Assembly (NCBI RefSeq): GCF_000165425.1
Contig: NW_001798983.1
Coordinates: 127,259 to 191,258 of the forward strand
Length of the DNA stretch: 64,000 nucleotides
Origin: Paramecium tetraurelia
Taxonomy: Eukaryota; Ciliophora; Oligohymenophorea; Peniculida; Parameciidae
Direction of reading: 5' to 3'
Positions 12,218 through 23,721 of this stretch are shown in pieces. The notes under the pieces are model-generated. The model did not search any database and was not told where the DNA came from. It saw only the letters and a list, made by a program, of their open reading frames with translations. The position numbers and the translations under genes are program-made. Every line of letters starts with the position of its first letter. Position 1 is the stretch's first letter.

Positions 12218-12538
12218 ATGAGTCAACACAAGCCCTCAACTGTTCACAGAACCTCAATATTATTAATAAAATTCATAACTCAATTGATTTATTTATTTTT
12301 TTATTTTATTAATAATCCAATCATCATTTTTTTTTATTACTTTACATTTCCATATACACTTCATTACTTATTCCTACCCTCCCTTATTGCACTCCTTCTT
12401 CCCTTCTCCCCATATCCATATTTTACCGCATCTTGGGTCTTAACCATTAAATTCTATGTATCCAAGAATATTGAATGGTTTCATCGACAAAGGCATTTCA
12501 AAAAAAAGCAGCCTAAAATAATAGACCCAATACCATGA
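12218..12538 (+). CDS. Small hydrophobic membrane protein, 106 residues
   Basis: An intronless frame from ATG 12218 to TGA 12536-12538 with no in-frame TAA/TAG. A short polar head (MSQHKPSTVHRTS) is followed by at least two hydrophobic segments (FITQLIYLFFYFINNPIIIF and HYLFLPSLIALLLPFSPYPY), then a basic tail, FHRQRHFKKKQPK. Ordering of charges suggests a membrane-anchored small protein. No family recognised. A 60-codon frame on the other strand overlaps it and cannot be excluded. Confidence 0.45.
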   Translation: MSQHKPSTVHRTSILLIKFITQLIYLFFYFINNPIIIFFYYFTFPYTLHYLFLPSLIALLLPFSPYPYFTASWVLTIKFYVSKNIEWFHRQRHFKKKQPKIIDPIP

Positions 12539-13026
12539 GGCAAGAACATACAACTGAGTGGCCAAGTTTTTAGACATAAAATAAGAGAGTTCAGAAATTA
12601 AATTTTTTATATATATACCCATTTTTTATATATAAATTCATATTTAACAAAATAGACTGAAACTAACCATTTCTTTATTACAACCTCACCATAAAGTTAA
12701 TGAACCTATATTATAATATTATCAAGTTGTCATATTTGATGAGTATTTAATAATTGTGATACATCTATTTGAATGGAGGATTCGCATTCCTAAAGTTAAA
12801 AAGGATAGAAGATTGAAATTATTCATATTGCTTTTGATTTCAAACCCTTTCAAAATTAGATAATAGGAAAATGGATTAATTATTATGGAGTTTCAATGGT
12901 TTATTATAAATTTATCCATATTAATTTATAGTTACATTTATTTAACAATGTTTAGATTGAAGTAGAACTTAAAGAAAATATTGTATAATTAATATTTATT
13001 AGTATACTCAAATTAATGTATCTAGT
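12539..13026. other. AT-rich spacer, possible weak + strand coding
   Basis: No confident gene. A + strand frame from an ATG at about 12774 (MEDSHSQSQKGQKIEIIHIA...) stays open past 13000 but runs into the antisense syntaxin gene, so it is probably chance in a genome with a single stop codon. Confidence 0.3.
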
Positions 13027-13918
13027 TCACAAAATAAACACAATGTAGATAAAAGCAAAAATAAACAAAATTAAGAAAACCTTTAATATTAACCCTCTAT
13101 TAGAACTTATTCGTTTATGTGATTCTTATAATTCTTTGCGTCCTTTACTAACATTCAATTAAGCCTCATCAGTGTATTTGTCAATTCTCTCAATCATGGT
13201 CTCTTATAGTCTCACCATGGTTCCCACTCTTTGGAATACTCCGGCAATATCATTCAACATAGATTCGATTTTCTGCATGGAAACCAATTTCTCCTCATTC
13301 TACTTTTATTCGAACATTTAGATCGTTTAATGATTGGCCTCCTCTTCAGTCTCATTCAATTTTTAGTATTTTTGATTAAACCCAACTCTCTTGATTACTC
13401 TATCCCTTTCTCCATTCAATCGATTCCTTTTCTCTTCCTATTATTTAATCCTTTAGGTATGGCTCTGCACCAACTATAAATTCAATCCTAAACTCAAATA
13501 CCTTTTTGAAGGAATCAGATGTTTTTAAGGCTTTTTGCTGAACAAAATCAAAGATTGATTAATGGAGATCATTATTCAATTGGGTTTTCAGTTGATTTAT
13601 ATGGATATGTATTTAACCAATGTCATCCTTAACTTAGGAGAGAATTGTGTTCAATTTGTAATCTTAGTCATTAAATAGCCCAGTCGATTGAGATGCTTAA
13701 ATAATAGGATCAATATATACTAGTATGGAATTCCTGGAGTCTCTCATTGGCTGTATCTACTTTCTCCTTGGCAAGTTTAGCTGTAAGTAGAAATTCTAAT
13801 TAAAATAAAGATCCTTGGTACAATTTGGTTATTCTCTTTTGATCGCAACAAGTTTAATGTGTACTTTGGATAGAAATTTCTGAGTGATATCTGTGTATTG
13901 GGAACTTACAATTTCCAT
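13027..13918 (-). CDS. Qa-SNARE, syntaxin 5 / Sed5 type
   Basis: Golgi t-SNARE. ATG 13918, TGA 13027-13029; introns of about 29, 25 and 28 nt restore the frame. Features: N-terminal SSQYTDITQKFLSK...RITKL and KLAKEKVDTANERLQ, as in Sed5; FNDQDYKLNTILSQVKDDIG resembling the Habc region; the SNARE motif FQRVGTMVRLQETMIERIDK ...TDEAQLNVSKGRKEL; and a C-terminal tail anchor ILKVFLILFIFAFIYIVFIL. The zero-layer glutamine (VRL-Q-ETM) is encoded by TAA, direct evidence for the variant code. One insertion-like stretch after RITKL may hide a further intron. Confidence 0.88.
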
Positions 13919-14091
13919 AACGTGGCAATTTATAATTTCTTACTTTTATTTAATTATAATTCTAAAAGAACATCAATCGAATCAAAATTTTGTCACTTAT
14001 AAATTAGAATAAAAAGTAAATCTATTAAATACAACGAGAAGCCTAACTAAACTAAGACAAACCAATAAATTTTAATGTGCTATCCATCTTT

Positions 14092-14355
14092 TCATAAATC
14101 AGTCATTCTACTTTGTTATCCGACTCTCTTAATATGGTGTTCCTTATACTTGTCTTTTCCTATAGAATATTCAAAAATGGGTTTACTATTAAAACTGGCC
14201 ATGTTCATTGTACTAGAATCCTCTGGATGACTATAACCGACCATGCATTGATATCTATTATGGTGAGAATCATGAGGAACCCAACCAAATTCTTCATATT
14301 GATTTCTGAACAATTCTTCTTGAACATTCGAAGCTAAGGCATCCTTCATTCTCAT
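14092..14355 (-). CDS. Small soluble protein of unknown function, 87 residues
   Basis: ATG 14355, TGA 14092-14094, no intron. The protein starts MRMKDALASNVQEELFRNQY and contains EEFGWVPHDSHHNRYQCMVG, a Ser/Met-rich middle, and a basic end KDKYKEHHIKRV. Aromatic- and His-rich composition and compact size resemble small axonemal or mitochondrial subunits, but no family is recognised. The codon before the ATG in the same frame is TGA, so the start is well defined. A frame upstream reads plausibly into that TGA; see rejected items. Confidence 0.55.
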
Positions 14356-14417
14356 TCATAAGAATTCCTCATTTTTGTTTGGGAATAGATTCCTAATTTA
14401 TAATCAAAAATGATACA

Positions 14418-15170
14418 TCAATAATAAGGAACCATATAAGAGTACACAAATGGCGAATATAAACCCCACACATTAAGTAAATCCACATGGCTAAGGCACC
14501 CTAGGTATTGGTTAAATTTTACATCTGAGTTCAAGGTATATTCTTACAAATCTCTTTAGGCTTCGTATGTGTTAAATGAAGGAATCTGTGAGAAGTACTT
14601 TTGGGTAGATACCAATCATGTTGGCGAAGGCTGGCAAATCATAAAAGATATCATATACTTTGACTCATTTAAAAAAGATTAATTTCACCTATAATTGTAC
14701 ATTATAAAATGGGCCTAACAAGATCCTTTAAATATAATTATAATTTTTCCCTTAAAACAAAGAAATAAAGAAGATACTGACCTAATTTTTTGGATTTTCA
14801 ACTGATAGACTTAGTTTGTTAAAGTACAGGATTGCAATCCTAACGTATTCCAATAAAATACTCCACAAAAATTAATATCCAAATAGAATTTAATTTCTTC
14901 AAAATTGTATTCAATTAGTTTGACATCCCTTTCGGTATTTTAGTAACAATTAAATTTCATCCATTATAAAAAGTGATCTTAAGGGATGGGAAATTCTCCA
15001 GAACACCAAGTTTGTAATATTAATAAAAATATTTAGATGATTTTAAAATTGCTATAATAATTCACAAATGTTGGTAATAATTAATTTGATGCACCAAAAA
15101 CCCTTAATATAGAACTAAGTGTAGTTAGATGACTCTCATTTCATTATCTGTTGAAAAGTAGTACAATTCA
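14418..15170 (-). CDS. Unrecognised protein, coding segments clear but exon structure unresolved
   Basis: Two minus-strand segments look coding. About 14790-15020 encodes TWCSGEFPIPQDHFLQWMKF, RDVKLIEYNFEEIKFYLDIN and FCGVFYWNTLGLQSCTLTNQ. About 14418-14620 encodes DWYLPKSTSHRFLHLTHTKP and, across a 23-nt intron, YVKFNQYLGCLSHVDLLNVW, ending MVPYY before TGA 14418-14420. Aromatic-rich style matches, suggesting one gene, but no intron set I tried joins them in one frame. Competing frames in 14370-14670 also stay open. Start unknown. A transcript would settle it. Confidence 0.42.
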
Positions 15171-15225
15171 ATAAAATACTTAAATAAAATAAGTAGCTTT
15201 AAATTAAATAATTATATTTAATGTA

Positions 15226-18200
15226 TCAATTCAATCTCTCATCGTAAATGCTGGAAGTTCCAAAGATAAGATTGCTGATTGATTAAAATGCAATGTCCAG
15301 ATCTTCACTATAAACAGATTCAATTAAAAACCCTTTCTAACTAAGTCTACATAAGTCATATAATTCATCTAGACAATCAGGCTTCAAACTCAAGCCTATG
15401 CCAATAACAATCAATGAAATCTAAGGTCTCTTACTCGTAAATTTCTTCATCCTCTCATATGTGATATTGCTCAAGTTATCCTCTCCATCGCATAACACAA
15501 CTATCCATTGTTGATTGTCTTTCTTTACTGCCTTTTCGTGTATTGAATAAGCATGTAATACAGCTGATAACATGGCAGTCATTCCCTCTGCCCTAATGTT
15601 CTTAGATCTCTCAATTGCACTTCTCAAATAGGCTGTATTCTCTGATTTAGAAGTTAAATCGAAAATAACCTCAATGTTTTGATTGAAACGCATATAACTG
15701 ATTCTGTCTTAATCCTGAAGATAATTGTCAAAGATTTTGAGAATGCCACTATTGATATATTGTAAGTAAAATACTTGATAGCCAATTCTTTCTTGATATT
15801 CTCCATGGAACCAGAATGATCAATTACAAATACAATGTCATTGTTTTTCTTGATCTCATTTAATTCTAACAGTTACTCTATCTTTGGTACTTTATAAAGT
15901 AGATTCTGTGATTAGAATATTTCCTTTAATTATTTGAGACAATTAATTCTAATTTCTGGATCATAAAACTTACTAGTTTCTAAACATTCAGTAAAGATGA
16001 ATGCTGCCTTTTTGATGCTATCATATCTCTTAATAAATAATCCCTTCTCATACAAAATCCTCTATTTCAAAATACCTGGAGGAATGGGGAAAGAATCATT
16101 TACCTAAGCATCAGATCTGTCATACGAATTCTCATATTTATCTGATAGTTACTCCGCATTCGAAATCTCAGCCAATGCAGAGTTGGAATCCTCTAAATTC
16201 AGTAAGACTTTGCATTATAAGATATGACTTATGATTTATCTGTATAATAAACCTTTATTATCCTTTTGATCCAGAGACAATGTAATATTCAAGCATTCCA
16301 AACTCTCCTTATACAATTATCTCTTCTCCTCGATACTCAAACTCTAGTTGTTGTCAGCATATTCACTAAGTATATATTCTCAATTACATCAGTACATTAG
16401 CTAAAGAGAAGTTCCTACTTGAATAGATATCTTCTAATTGGGATGTCTAGATCTCTCTCTCTATCATTGAAACCCTTTTACTACCAGATTGTGAGAATCT
16501 GGATTCACCTGAAATATCTATACTGATTCCCTTTTGTAATCGCTTTACTTCAAGTAATTTGATATCTCCTAAAAGCATCTATATATTATCTATCTATACT
16601 CTTAAATCGTCTTCACATAGTGCAATGGATTCTCTATAGCATTGAATTGCTTCGATGTATCTTTGTTGTCTTCTGTGAATGTTACCAATATTGTTCAAGA
16701 TCATTCCCATCCCTTTGTTGCTTTTCATCTTTTGGAACAGCGCTTTCCCTTGAGCATATTTAATCAATAAAGATGTATCATCTCCTTCGAAGTACCGGTC
16801 ATTAGAGAAGTTCAATACTGTCACTAATTAATCCAAGGCATCATATAGAAGATTGACTTCCAGAGAGCTTTATCTAAAGTTCGAGTAAATCTGGATTGCT
16901 AAGGTATCTTATGCAATCTATTGTTTTAAATTGTCATACATACCAATTCAAGTTTATGAGTCAAATCATTAATGGGTTTGGAAACACTCTGGATAATCCT
17001 ATATGATATGTACCAGGCTATGACGCACATGATTACTGCTAAGGGGATGGCAATTGTCATAATGTTCACAAATGTCTCGTTTTGTATTCCACTTGAAAAC
17101 TATTCAAAAAATATTGATAAAAAGATTACAAAATCCAGAAATTGTTTGTAGTAATCAATATCATATTGTATCAATATGCTACTCAATTAAAATAAAGGGT
17201 TTATAGAATCATTAATAAATGTTTCTTATTCATTTTACAATATTTGTTTCATAGTTGACACATTAGACTTGACTGAACTTACTAATTAAATATATTGAGC
17301 TTCTTAATTGGGATAAACGATATCATAAAATAATTTTAGAAATTAGTCTGAATTTTAGTTTGAGTTGTTAAATACAACATCTATCAAATTTGGAAATCCA
17401 TAATTTTTTACGATAGATCCATTCACATATTAGGTGACAGTATTAGTAGTAAAAATGTTTAAATTCTGATTACAAAAGAAAGAATAAATTTCACCCTGAT
17501 ACTCAATATTTTAATATAGATTATTAACAAACACCTACTGACCTAATGCGTTAATTCCTAAACAAACGATTCCCATAAAATTGTTATCACTCCCTAAAAG
17601 AGACACACAACTTTCCAAATCAGTTTCAGAAGTCGGTTCAATTAAGAAGGCTGTATGCATATTTGATTAGTTGAATGACTTTTTCATCTGCTGTAAGGGA
17701 GACTTAGAATAGAGGTCATCGTTTTCAACAAATGGATATTAAACAAACATTTGATTTGCAAAATGATAGTAAATATAATTCAATTAGAAATTACTATTAT
17801 AAAGAATTTGTAAAATCTGAAAGGTTTAAGCAATTTATTACAATTACGAATATTGTTCTACACTTAAATCACCCAATTATGGATTGAAAGTCATTAAATT
17901 ATTTACATCCACTAATCCCCATCCTATACAATATAAACATTGTTCTGTATTTTTATCATAATTAGGTATAAATTAAGATGACGTTGAGAGCGGAACTATT
18001 TAAGGTACTTAAAGGGAATAGAGATCTAGATATTGAGACTCCTATTATAGAGTCCAGAACGAATGAATAATCTATGTTCTAATTGTGGAAATAGTTTGAA
18101 ATATAGATTATTAAGAGTTTCCCAATAATGTGGTTAATGCTAGGTGCATAAATTAGTTGTACATGTTTAATAAATATATTGTTGTTAGGCTAAACTATTT

Positions 18201-18388
18201 GCTCCTTGATTTGCCCAATATTCAGAAAGTAACAAAATAATCAAAATGGAAAAGAGGGTTGTTAATAGGATTCCAAACATCAAAGGTACTAATACTGTTA
18301 TTAATATCTTATGAAGTTTATTTGATTTTTGTGATTTTCTTTTGAATTTGAATTTGTCCTCTTTCTTTGAATGAACTTTCCTTTTCAT
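15226..18388 (-). CDS. Membrane sensor with extracellular Cache-like domain, TPR region and C-terminal von Willebrand A domain
   Basis: ATG 18388, TGA 15226-15228. Order: basic N-terminus (KKEDKFKFKRKSQKSNK), TM1 LITVLVPLMFGILLTTLFSI, a long Asn/Gln-rich ectodomain reading like a double-Cache sensor (VCLGINALGQQVFVNNLYQN), TM2 around IMTIAIPLAVIMCVIAWYIS, then TPR-like repeats (GMILNNIGNIHRRQQRYIEA, IQCYRESIALCEDD). The vWA domain has DIVFVIDHSGSM (MIDAS DxSxS), EGMTAML (MIDAS Thr) and VVLCDGEDN (MIDAS Asp). It should bind a divalent metal and a protein ligand in the cytosol. Related to the shorter Cache gene at 44858-46520. No kinase or cyclase domain is visible. Several short introns are needed in the ectodomain. 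Confidence 0.78.
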
Positions 18389-18438
18389 TACAATATTATT
18401 ATTAAATTATTTATTCACACAAACATAAACAAGGATAA

Positions 18439-20527
18439 TCAATCTTGTTAATCGATATTTGAAATAAAACTAATATCTTAATCAAGCATTTATTTCTTGC
18501 TCTTATTACCATCAATTTAAGAAACGTCAACACTGAATAAATCAAAATGCTCGGATTGCTATTTCCTTTTGCAAGTCAATTGACCCAATAATTACTAGAT
18601 TTCATTTTTGGTCTAAAACTGGTAGAATATATAATTACAATGGCCACAACTGATTATTTCGGGGGTTTGGTAAAATTGACCTGACTCTCATTTGAAAAAT
18701 AAGAAAATGGATTACTGTAAGATCTTTTCTATCTTTTTATTTATGACAAAGGATCTTCCATCTATTTAATTAATTGTTTCTTCTTTACGTTACTTATCTA
18801 TAAATTTAAGTGATATCATACATCAAAATGTTAAAAGAATTCACTGGACATTGACATAATGAAATTAACGCATTCTTCTCTAGTCATATCATAGTATGAG
18901 GTCTTCTTCTGCTGCATTTGATTTCTAACAAGAGGTTTAGAGTCAGCTCTTGCTGTTTAACAATAAGGAGCCTACTCAAAATTATCATCTGTATTAATCT
19001 CTAATTCTTTTAATTAGAGCTTCTTCATTTGAACTTGAGGAAGCACTTGATGAATTTGTTTTTGATTTGAATTGTTTAATTGGACTGAGATATTTTCTTT
19101 TGGTTCTGTATCATCCAATTTACCATCAAAATTCGATAATTACTAGGAGTGCCTGGCGAAATAGGATGGTTAAGTGTTGACTCGTTCATTATTGATTCTA
19201 GGACTAAATATGCCAACAGCTATATCTTATTCTTGATTCAGCTATATAGAATTGAATTATTTTCTAGTTTTGAGTTATTCCATATAATTTTAATTTTGTT
19301 TCTTGTAAAATTGCAATTCTGCCATCAATTACTCATTCTTTTAATCTTTCAATTGATTTGAACGTATTAATAATTCATTGTTGTCTTGAATCTAATCATA
19401 TTTCTTGACTAATTCATTATGCAATTTGCTAATATATATATAATTATTTTTTTCCTTTTCAAATAACTCTTTGAATCCTTTAACCATCATTTCCATCTTA
19501 TGCAACTTCTCTTGATAAATCATCCTTTCATTTTTGCTCAGATACTTCAATTGCTATGGTTCTGGAGAAAACCCATAGCCTAAACTTGCTGGTTCCATAC
19601 AAGTTCTTAATGCATTTGTTCTAGTCTACCTCTTTAATTTTGTAACTCCTTGTTCAATTCAAGATTGTTATCTGTTTTATCGAGATATTCATTATACACA
19701 AAATCTAGAATATGAAGACTTGATACCCTTCATATTTTAATAGGTCACCTAACTTCTCAGTACAATTCTCATTTTGAATATTTCCCTTTTCAGGTGATAA
19801 TTGACTTCTCTCAAGGCATTGTTGCTTTCTGAAACACTCTGAGCTTCCGCTGTAATTTTCTGCAAGACTCCTCTGACACTTTCCAACTCTTCATGCAATT
19901 TCAGATTTTATTCTGAAGGTGTCACCACCTCTATAAGTTTAACTAATTGACCTTCCTTCTCCTAAATTGGCTTCATTCGTTCTAACTCCTATATGGCATA
20001 TTCCTTATCGTGAATGTTACGCTTCAATTCAATTAGCTTATATTCTAAATCACTAATCAAATCTTTGTAATAATTTGTTTGCTCCTCAGCAATCTACTCC
20101 TATAACAGTATTTTGGTTTTGCAACTGACTACTCACTTTTTATTGTTTGGTTAAGGCCTCCATTAATTTCTTATTCTCCTCATTTAAGAGCTTTAGCCAA
20201 TTCGGGATTTGAAGCTTTACTCACTTGAAAGCGTGCTTGCCGTCCTTTGTTTGCTTTGAAATCATTAATTTAAAAGTGTTACCTTAGGCCTATTGTTGTC
20301 CAAAGCCAAAGTCATCGCCTGCTTATTTAATTTCAATGAATTCTCTAAATCGGTGATGTAATCTTATAGCAAAGCTTATTCTCCTGAGAGAGAGGTAGTG
20401 TATTTTCGATTACTGACGATTCGTCACAAACTCGTTTACCTCTGTGCCCAATATCATTAATAAATAATATTGAGAAATTATTGTTATAAATTATAAATTG
20501 AATGAAAATACTTAAGTAAATGATCAC
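18439..20527 (-). CDS. Long coiled-coil protein with C-terminal Cys/His motif
   Basis: Stop TGA 18439-18441, only 50 nt upstream of the next minus-strand start. Heptad-rich helices dominate: TDLENSLKLNKQAMTLALDN, YYKDLISDLEYKLIELKRN, NLKLHEELESVRGVLQKIT, YNEYLDKTDNNLELNKELQN. Near the end a possible metal site, SCGHCNYIFYQFQTKNE, precedes GQLTCKRKQQSEHFDLFSV. Introns of 20-34 nt are needed at many points; the 5' end (about 20340-20527) is unresolved, and the start was set at the first plausible ATG. Structural or centrosomal/ciliary roles are typical of such proteins, but no family is recognised. Confidence 0.6.
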
Positions 20528-20618
20528 TCATTTTTATGTATAAATTATAATTCAATTCTGAAGATTATGAATAATGAGAAAATTTATAAATATTTTTAAC
20601 GAATAGAATATTAAAATT

Positions 20619-21384
20619 ATGCCTCAAGAGTCGATCGAAATATAAATGTTAAAACAACAAGTTTAGTTATTACAATAAGAACTTCAATAAATTCATTAAT
20701 ATGGCAATATACGCATTCTTTGGAATAATATATTCTCAAAGTTGGAAACCATCACATTCACATCTCAACAACCTCTCAAAATCTATTAGCAGTTGATGTT
20801 TCGACAAAGCATATCTCAAGATCAAATCAAACCAGAGCATCTCTCACAAGATGCAGAATGTCAGACTCAAGATGATTAAATTAAATTCAATGTACAAGAC
20901 ACAATCAAATCCTGCATTTCATCAATCAAAATCGATCTGAAAACACAATAGGAAAAGTACCTGCAGGATAATTTAAATTAGATTGAGTAATGCTTGGAAA
21001 ATATTCTCAACTATTCAAAACACAAGTAAACTAAACCAAACCAAAAAATAAGATCATCCATTAATTCATCTCTTTTCGATACCAACTACCATCATTAACT
21101 TGTCTACCAAAGAAAACTACATCGCAAAACCCATAAGTAACTTAGAATATGAACTTAAGGTATGAATACAATATCATTCTTAGGATAGTTAAATTAATGA
21201 TCTAAAAAAACAGAATTAAGCTCTAAAATAAGATATCCAAAAACTATAACTGATTTAAAATTAATTAAGCACTTAATTGGAGGAGAAGGAAGCAAAATTG
21301 AAACTTCTAAATTTTATGGTCTTGAACCATCAACAATAAAAATCAGAATTTGGATTTCCATAATATGATAATTTTAGATTATGA
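20619..21384 (+). CDS. Coiled-coil protein, about 235 residues
   Basis: ATG 20619, TGA 21382-21384. Two introns, 25 nt near 20957 (GTACCT...AATTAG) and 24 nt near 21160 (GTATGA...TCTTAG), give one frame. Starts MPQESIEIQMLKQQVQLLQQ, a Gln-rich helix; middle is Thr/Lys-rich; the end is a strong coiled coil, DSQINDLKKQNQALKQDIQK and LEEKEAKLKLLNFMVL. Diverges from the gene at 18439-20527. No domain recognised. Confidence 0.7.
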
Positions 21385-21848
21385 ATAAAATTCAACTAAA
21401 TACATACAGCATCATTCCTCAATTAAATTCAGTAACTATCAAATTATTAATTATTTCTAATTCTTTTTAATAATCCACATATGTCTTCATCTTTCATTGT
21501 AATTTCTAACCATTACTGTTTATATTTAATATTATTAATATATCCAAATAATCCTTTAAATAGAGCTTTGATTAATCCGCCTTAGCTTAAATTGTGAGAA
21601 TTCATATTTAAATTAATTAAACTCTTATTTAAACAAGACTGTGTTTTCCTTAAATTTCAGTTGGTTAATGAAATCATAATCACTAATTGCTACACAGTAA
21701 AGTTAGCATTTTGGACTTAGATTTCAGTGATTAAGACTCAAATATAGGTAAGATTATAAGCTGTTTTGTAACATAATTAAAATTATTAGAATATGGGAAT
21801 AAAAGCAGCGAATTAAAAAAGTTCTGTGTTTTATTATTTATTATAAAA

Positions 21849-22930
21849 TCATTGCTACTTTTGCTAGAATTGAGGAACGATTTCATCTTCTGATGATGAT
21901 AGAATTTGATTTTTGCACATAGTTTCTGGGCCTGTGGAACTATTGCTACTGGTTGATGAACAAGATTGAGTTTATTTATATTGCAAGTATAGTTTAAATG
22001 TAACGTTTTGGAACATCTTGTCAAAGTTGTCAAATAAAACTTTTAGGAACCTCACAGATTGACCTACCTGTTCTAAAGATGAAATGTCATTGGTTTGAGC
22101 TCTCATAAAGCAAGGGGCAAATACAATTGCCAAGTTGTTCATATTCATGTGATTAAACTCAGAATAATTGCCAACACATAACAGAAAGCTCACCATAACT
22201 GTCAACAACACTCTATTTAGACTAGGCAACTTGCCAAATACTTCTTCAAGTAGGACAATCTCAGTTTGAGGAGTTATTTCTAATAATTTTTTAATAGCAA
22301 CTTACATACTATCTAATTACAAATAAATTTTAAAGTGTTTTATGGAATTAACGGATCTGGGAGTGAAGTGAAGAATTTCTTGATCATACTACAAACAATT
22401 CGGACATCCTCAACAACATTCAAACATTCATAATTCTCATTATTCAACAATGTGTAGAGTTGTTCCTCCTCATTTATTGATCCTTATTTTCTGAATATGT
22501 CTGGTTTTAGAAATCTATCTGCATTCGTTACAAAGTAGGAGAGCAGACAATCAAGAATTACAGGGATTCCAAATTGATTTAATTTTTAGTTGGTCAAATT
22601 TGAACCAAAAGAACCTCCTGTTTATTTAACTAATTAGGCTGGCTCCATTTAATCAATGGACGAAGTTTGATTCGGGACCAGATTCATCCAACTGGCTTGA
22701 AAATTGGGTATTTCTAACAGATCTTCTACTCTTACAATAAGTTTAAGCATACTCATAAATATATTTGGTTTTCTTCTGCCACAGACTCCATCTCTTTGAA
22801 GTTTGAAGCCACAGGCGAGTTCTGATTAACAAACTTGCCTGAAATAAGTAAAGGTATTTGAGGTGAGTGTAGTATTTGCTGGGAAGTTATTTCAAAATCT
22901 TGCGAAATCTTGACAACTCATTGAGTCCAT
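21849..22930 (-). CDS. RhoGAP-domain protein
   Basis: GTPase-activating protein for Rho-family GTPases. The RhoGAP fold fills the C-terminal two thirds: GIPVILDCLLSYFV, DIFRKQGSINEEE carrying the arginine finger (FRKQGS), VRIVCSMIKKFFTSLPDPLI, a 20-nt intron, then FGKLPSLNRVLLTVMVSFL and MNMNNLAIVFAPCFMRAQ, the diagnostic NLAIVFAP block. The tail is Ser-rich and acidic (SSSEDEIVPQF) to TGA 21849-21851. The N-terminal 100 residues include WSLWQKKTKYIYEYAQTY; the ATG at 22930 and first intron are less certain. Likely acts on cortical cytoskeleton or vesicle traffic. Confidence 0.85.
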
Positions 22931-23257
22931 TATGTTTTGCCACTATATATACAATGGTATAAGTACTAATTATATTGCCATCAAATACTTTTGATCTATT
23001 TTATTATCTAAACTATTTATAGTGTGATAAGTGATCCTAGTATTGTCAAACTGATCTTAAATATTCCCATTAAATAGAAAGCATACATTTTATTATTCAA
23101 CACCTACACTCCAGATCTAAAATACCTGAAATTTATAAAAAGTTGCTTTTTTCGATATCAGACAAATTTGTGTATTTAGCTATTTGTAATTTGTTTTGGT
23201 AATCCTAATCCAATTATGGCTAATATTTTTATAGTGCCTATTTAACATCTTTCGTAT

Positions 23258-23652
23258 TCATTATTATATATATATATTTCTTGATTTACTTAATATATTT
23301 ATAAATGATTCAATATTCATTTCCCCAACCTCATAGCAATCTTAAATCAACAACCCAACTTCTTCTATTAACTCACTATTTCAAAATTAATTTCTTCTCA
23401 CACTACCCTACAAACCAAATATCAAACCATATGAATTTATGATATCATAGCTCTCTAATCTAAGTTTGCTCTGAGAATCCTTCTCTCCTAACTGCCGAAT
23501 CTTCATAAAGTAGTCACAAAATCCACATTCATTACTAAACAAATCCAAATTATAATTTTTATTATTACGTCATTTGGGTCATCCTCATTCCTCTTCCTAA
23601 TTGATTTGTACATTTATGTAGAGAATAATGTTACTAAATTGCTATTGCTCAT
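23258..23652 (-). CDS. Small protein of unknown function, exon structure uncertain
   Basis: Two coding-like segments end at TGA 23258-23260: NECGFCDYFMKIRQLGEKDS with SKLRLESYDIINSYGLIF, and SELIEEVGLLIQDCYEVGEM with NIESFINILSKS. One start is ATG 23652 (MSNSNLVTLFSTQMYKSIRK); another at 23725 would overlap the TGA of the neighbouring channel gene. Introns of 28-38 nt would be needed and do not all fit. The CGFC pair is the only recognisable feature. Nothing is seen in 22931-23257. Confidence 0.38.
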
Positions 23653-23721
23653 ATTGTATCAATTGGTTCAACTCTTAGAATTATTATAAAAAAACAATAA
23701 AGTTGATGATGTATAACAATA

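Noticed and set aside
12440-12622. Minus-strand 60-codon frame overlapping the small membrane protein.
   Set aside because: The + strand frame has a cleaner TM/charge pattern; only one can be coding and the + strand is preferred, with low certainty.
14346-14371. Apparent in-frame TGA immediately before ATG 14355, hinting at stop read-through of a longer membrane protein (…NKNEEFL then MRMKD).
   Set aside because: A different frame upstream has better codon use and ends at 14418, leaving a simple 62-nt gap before an independent gene at 14355.
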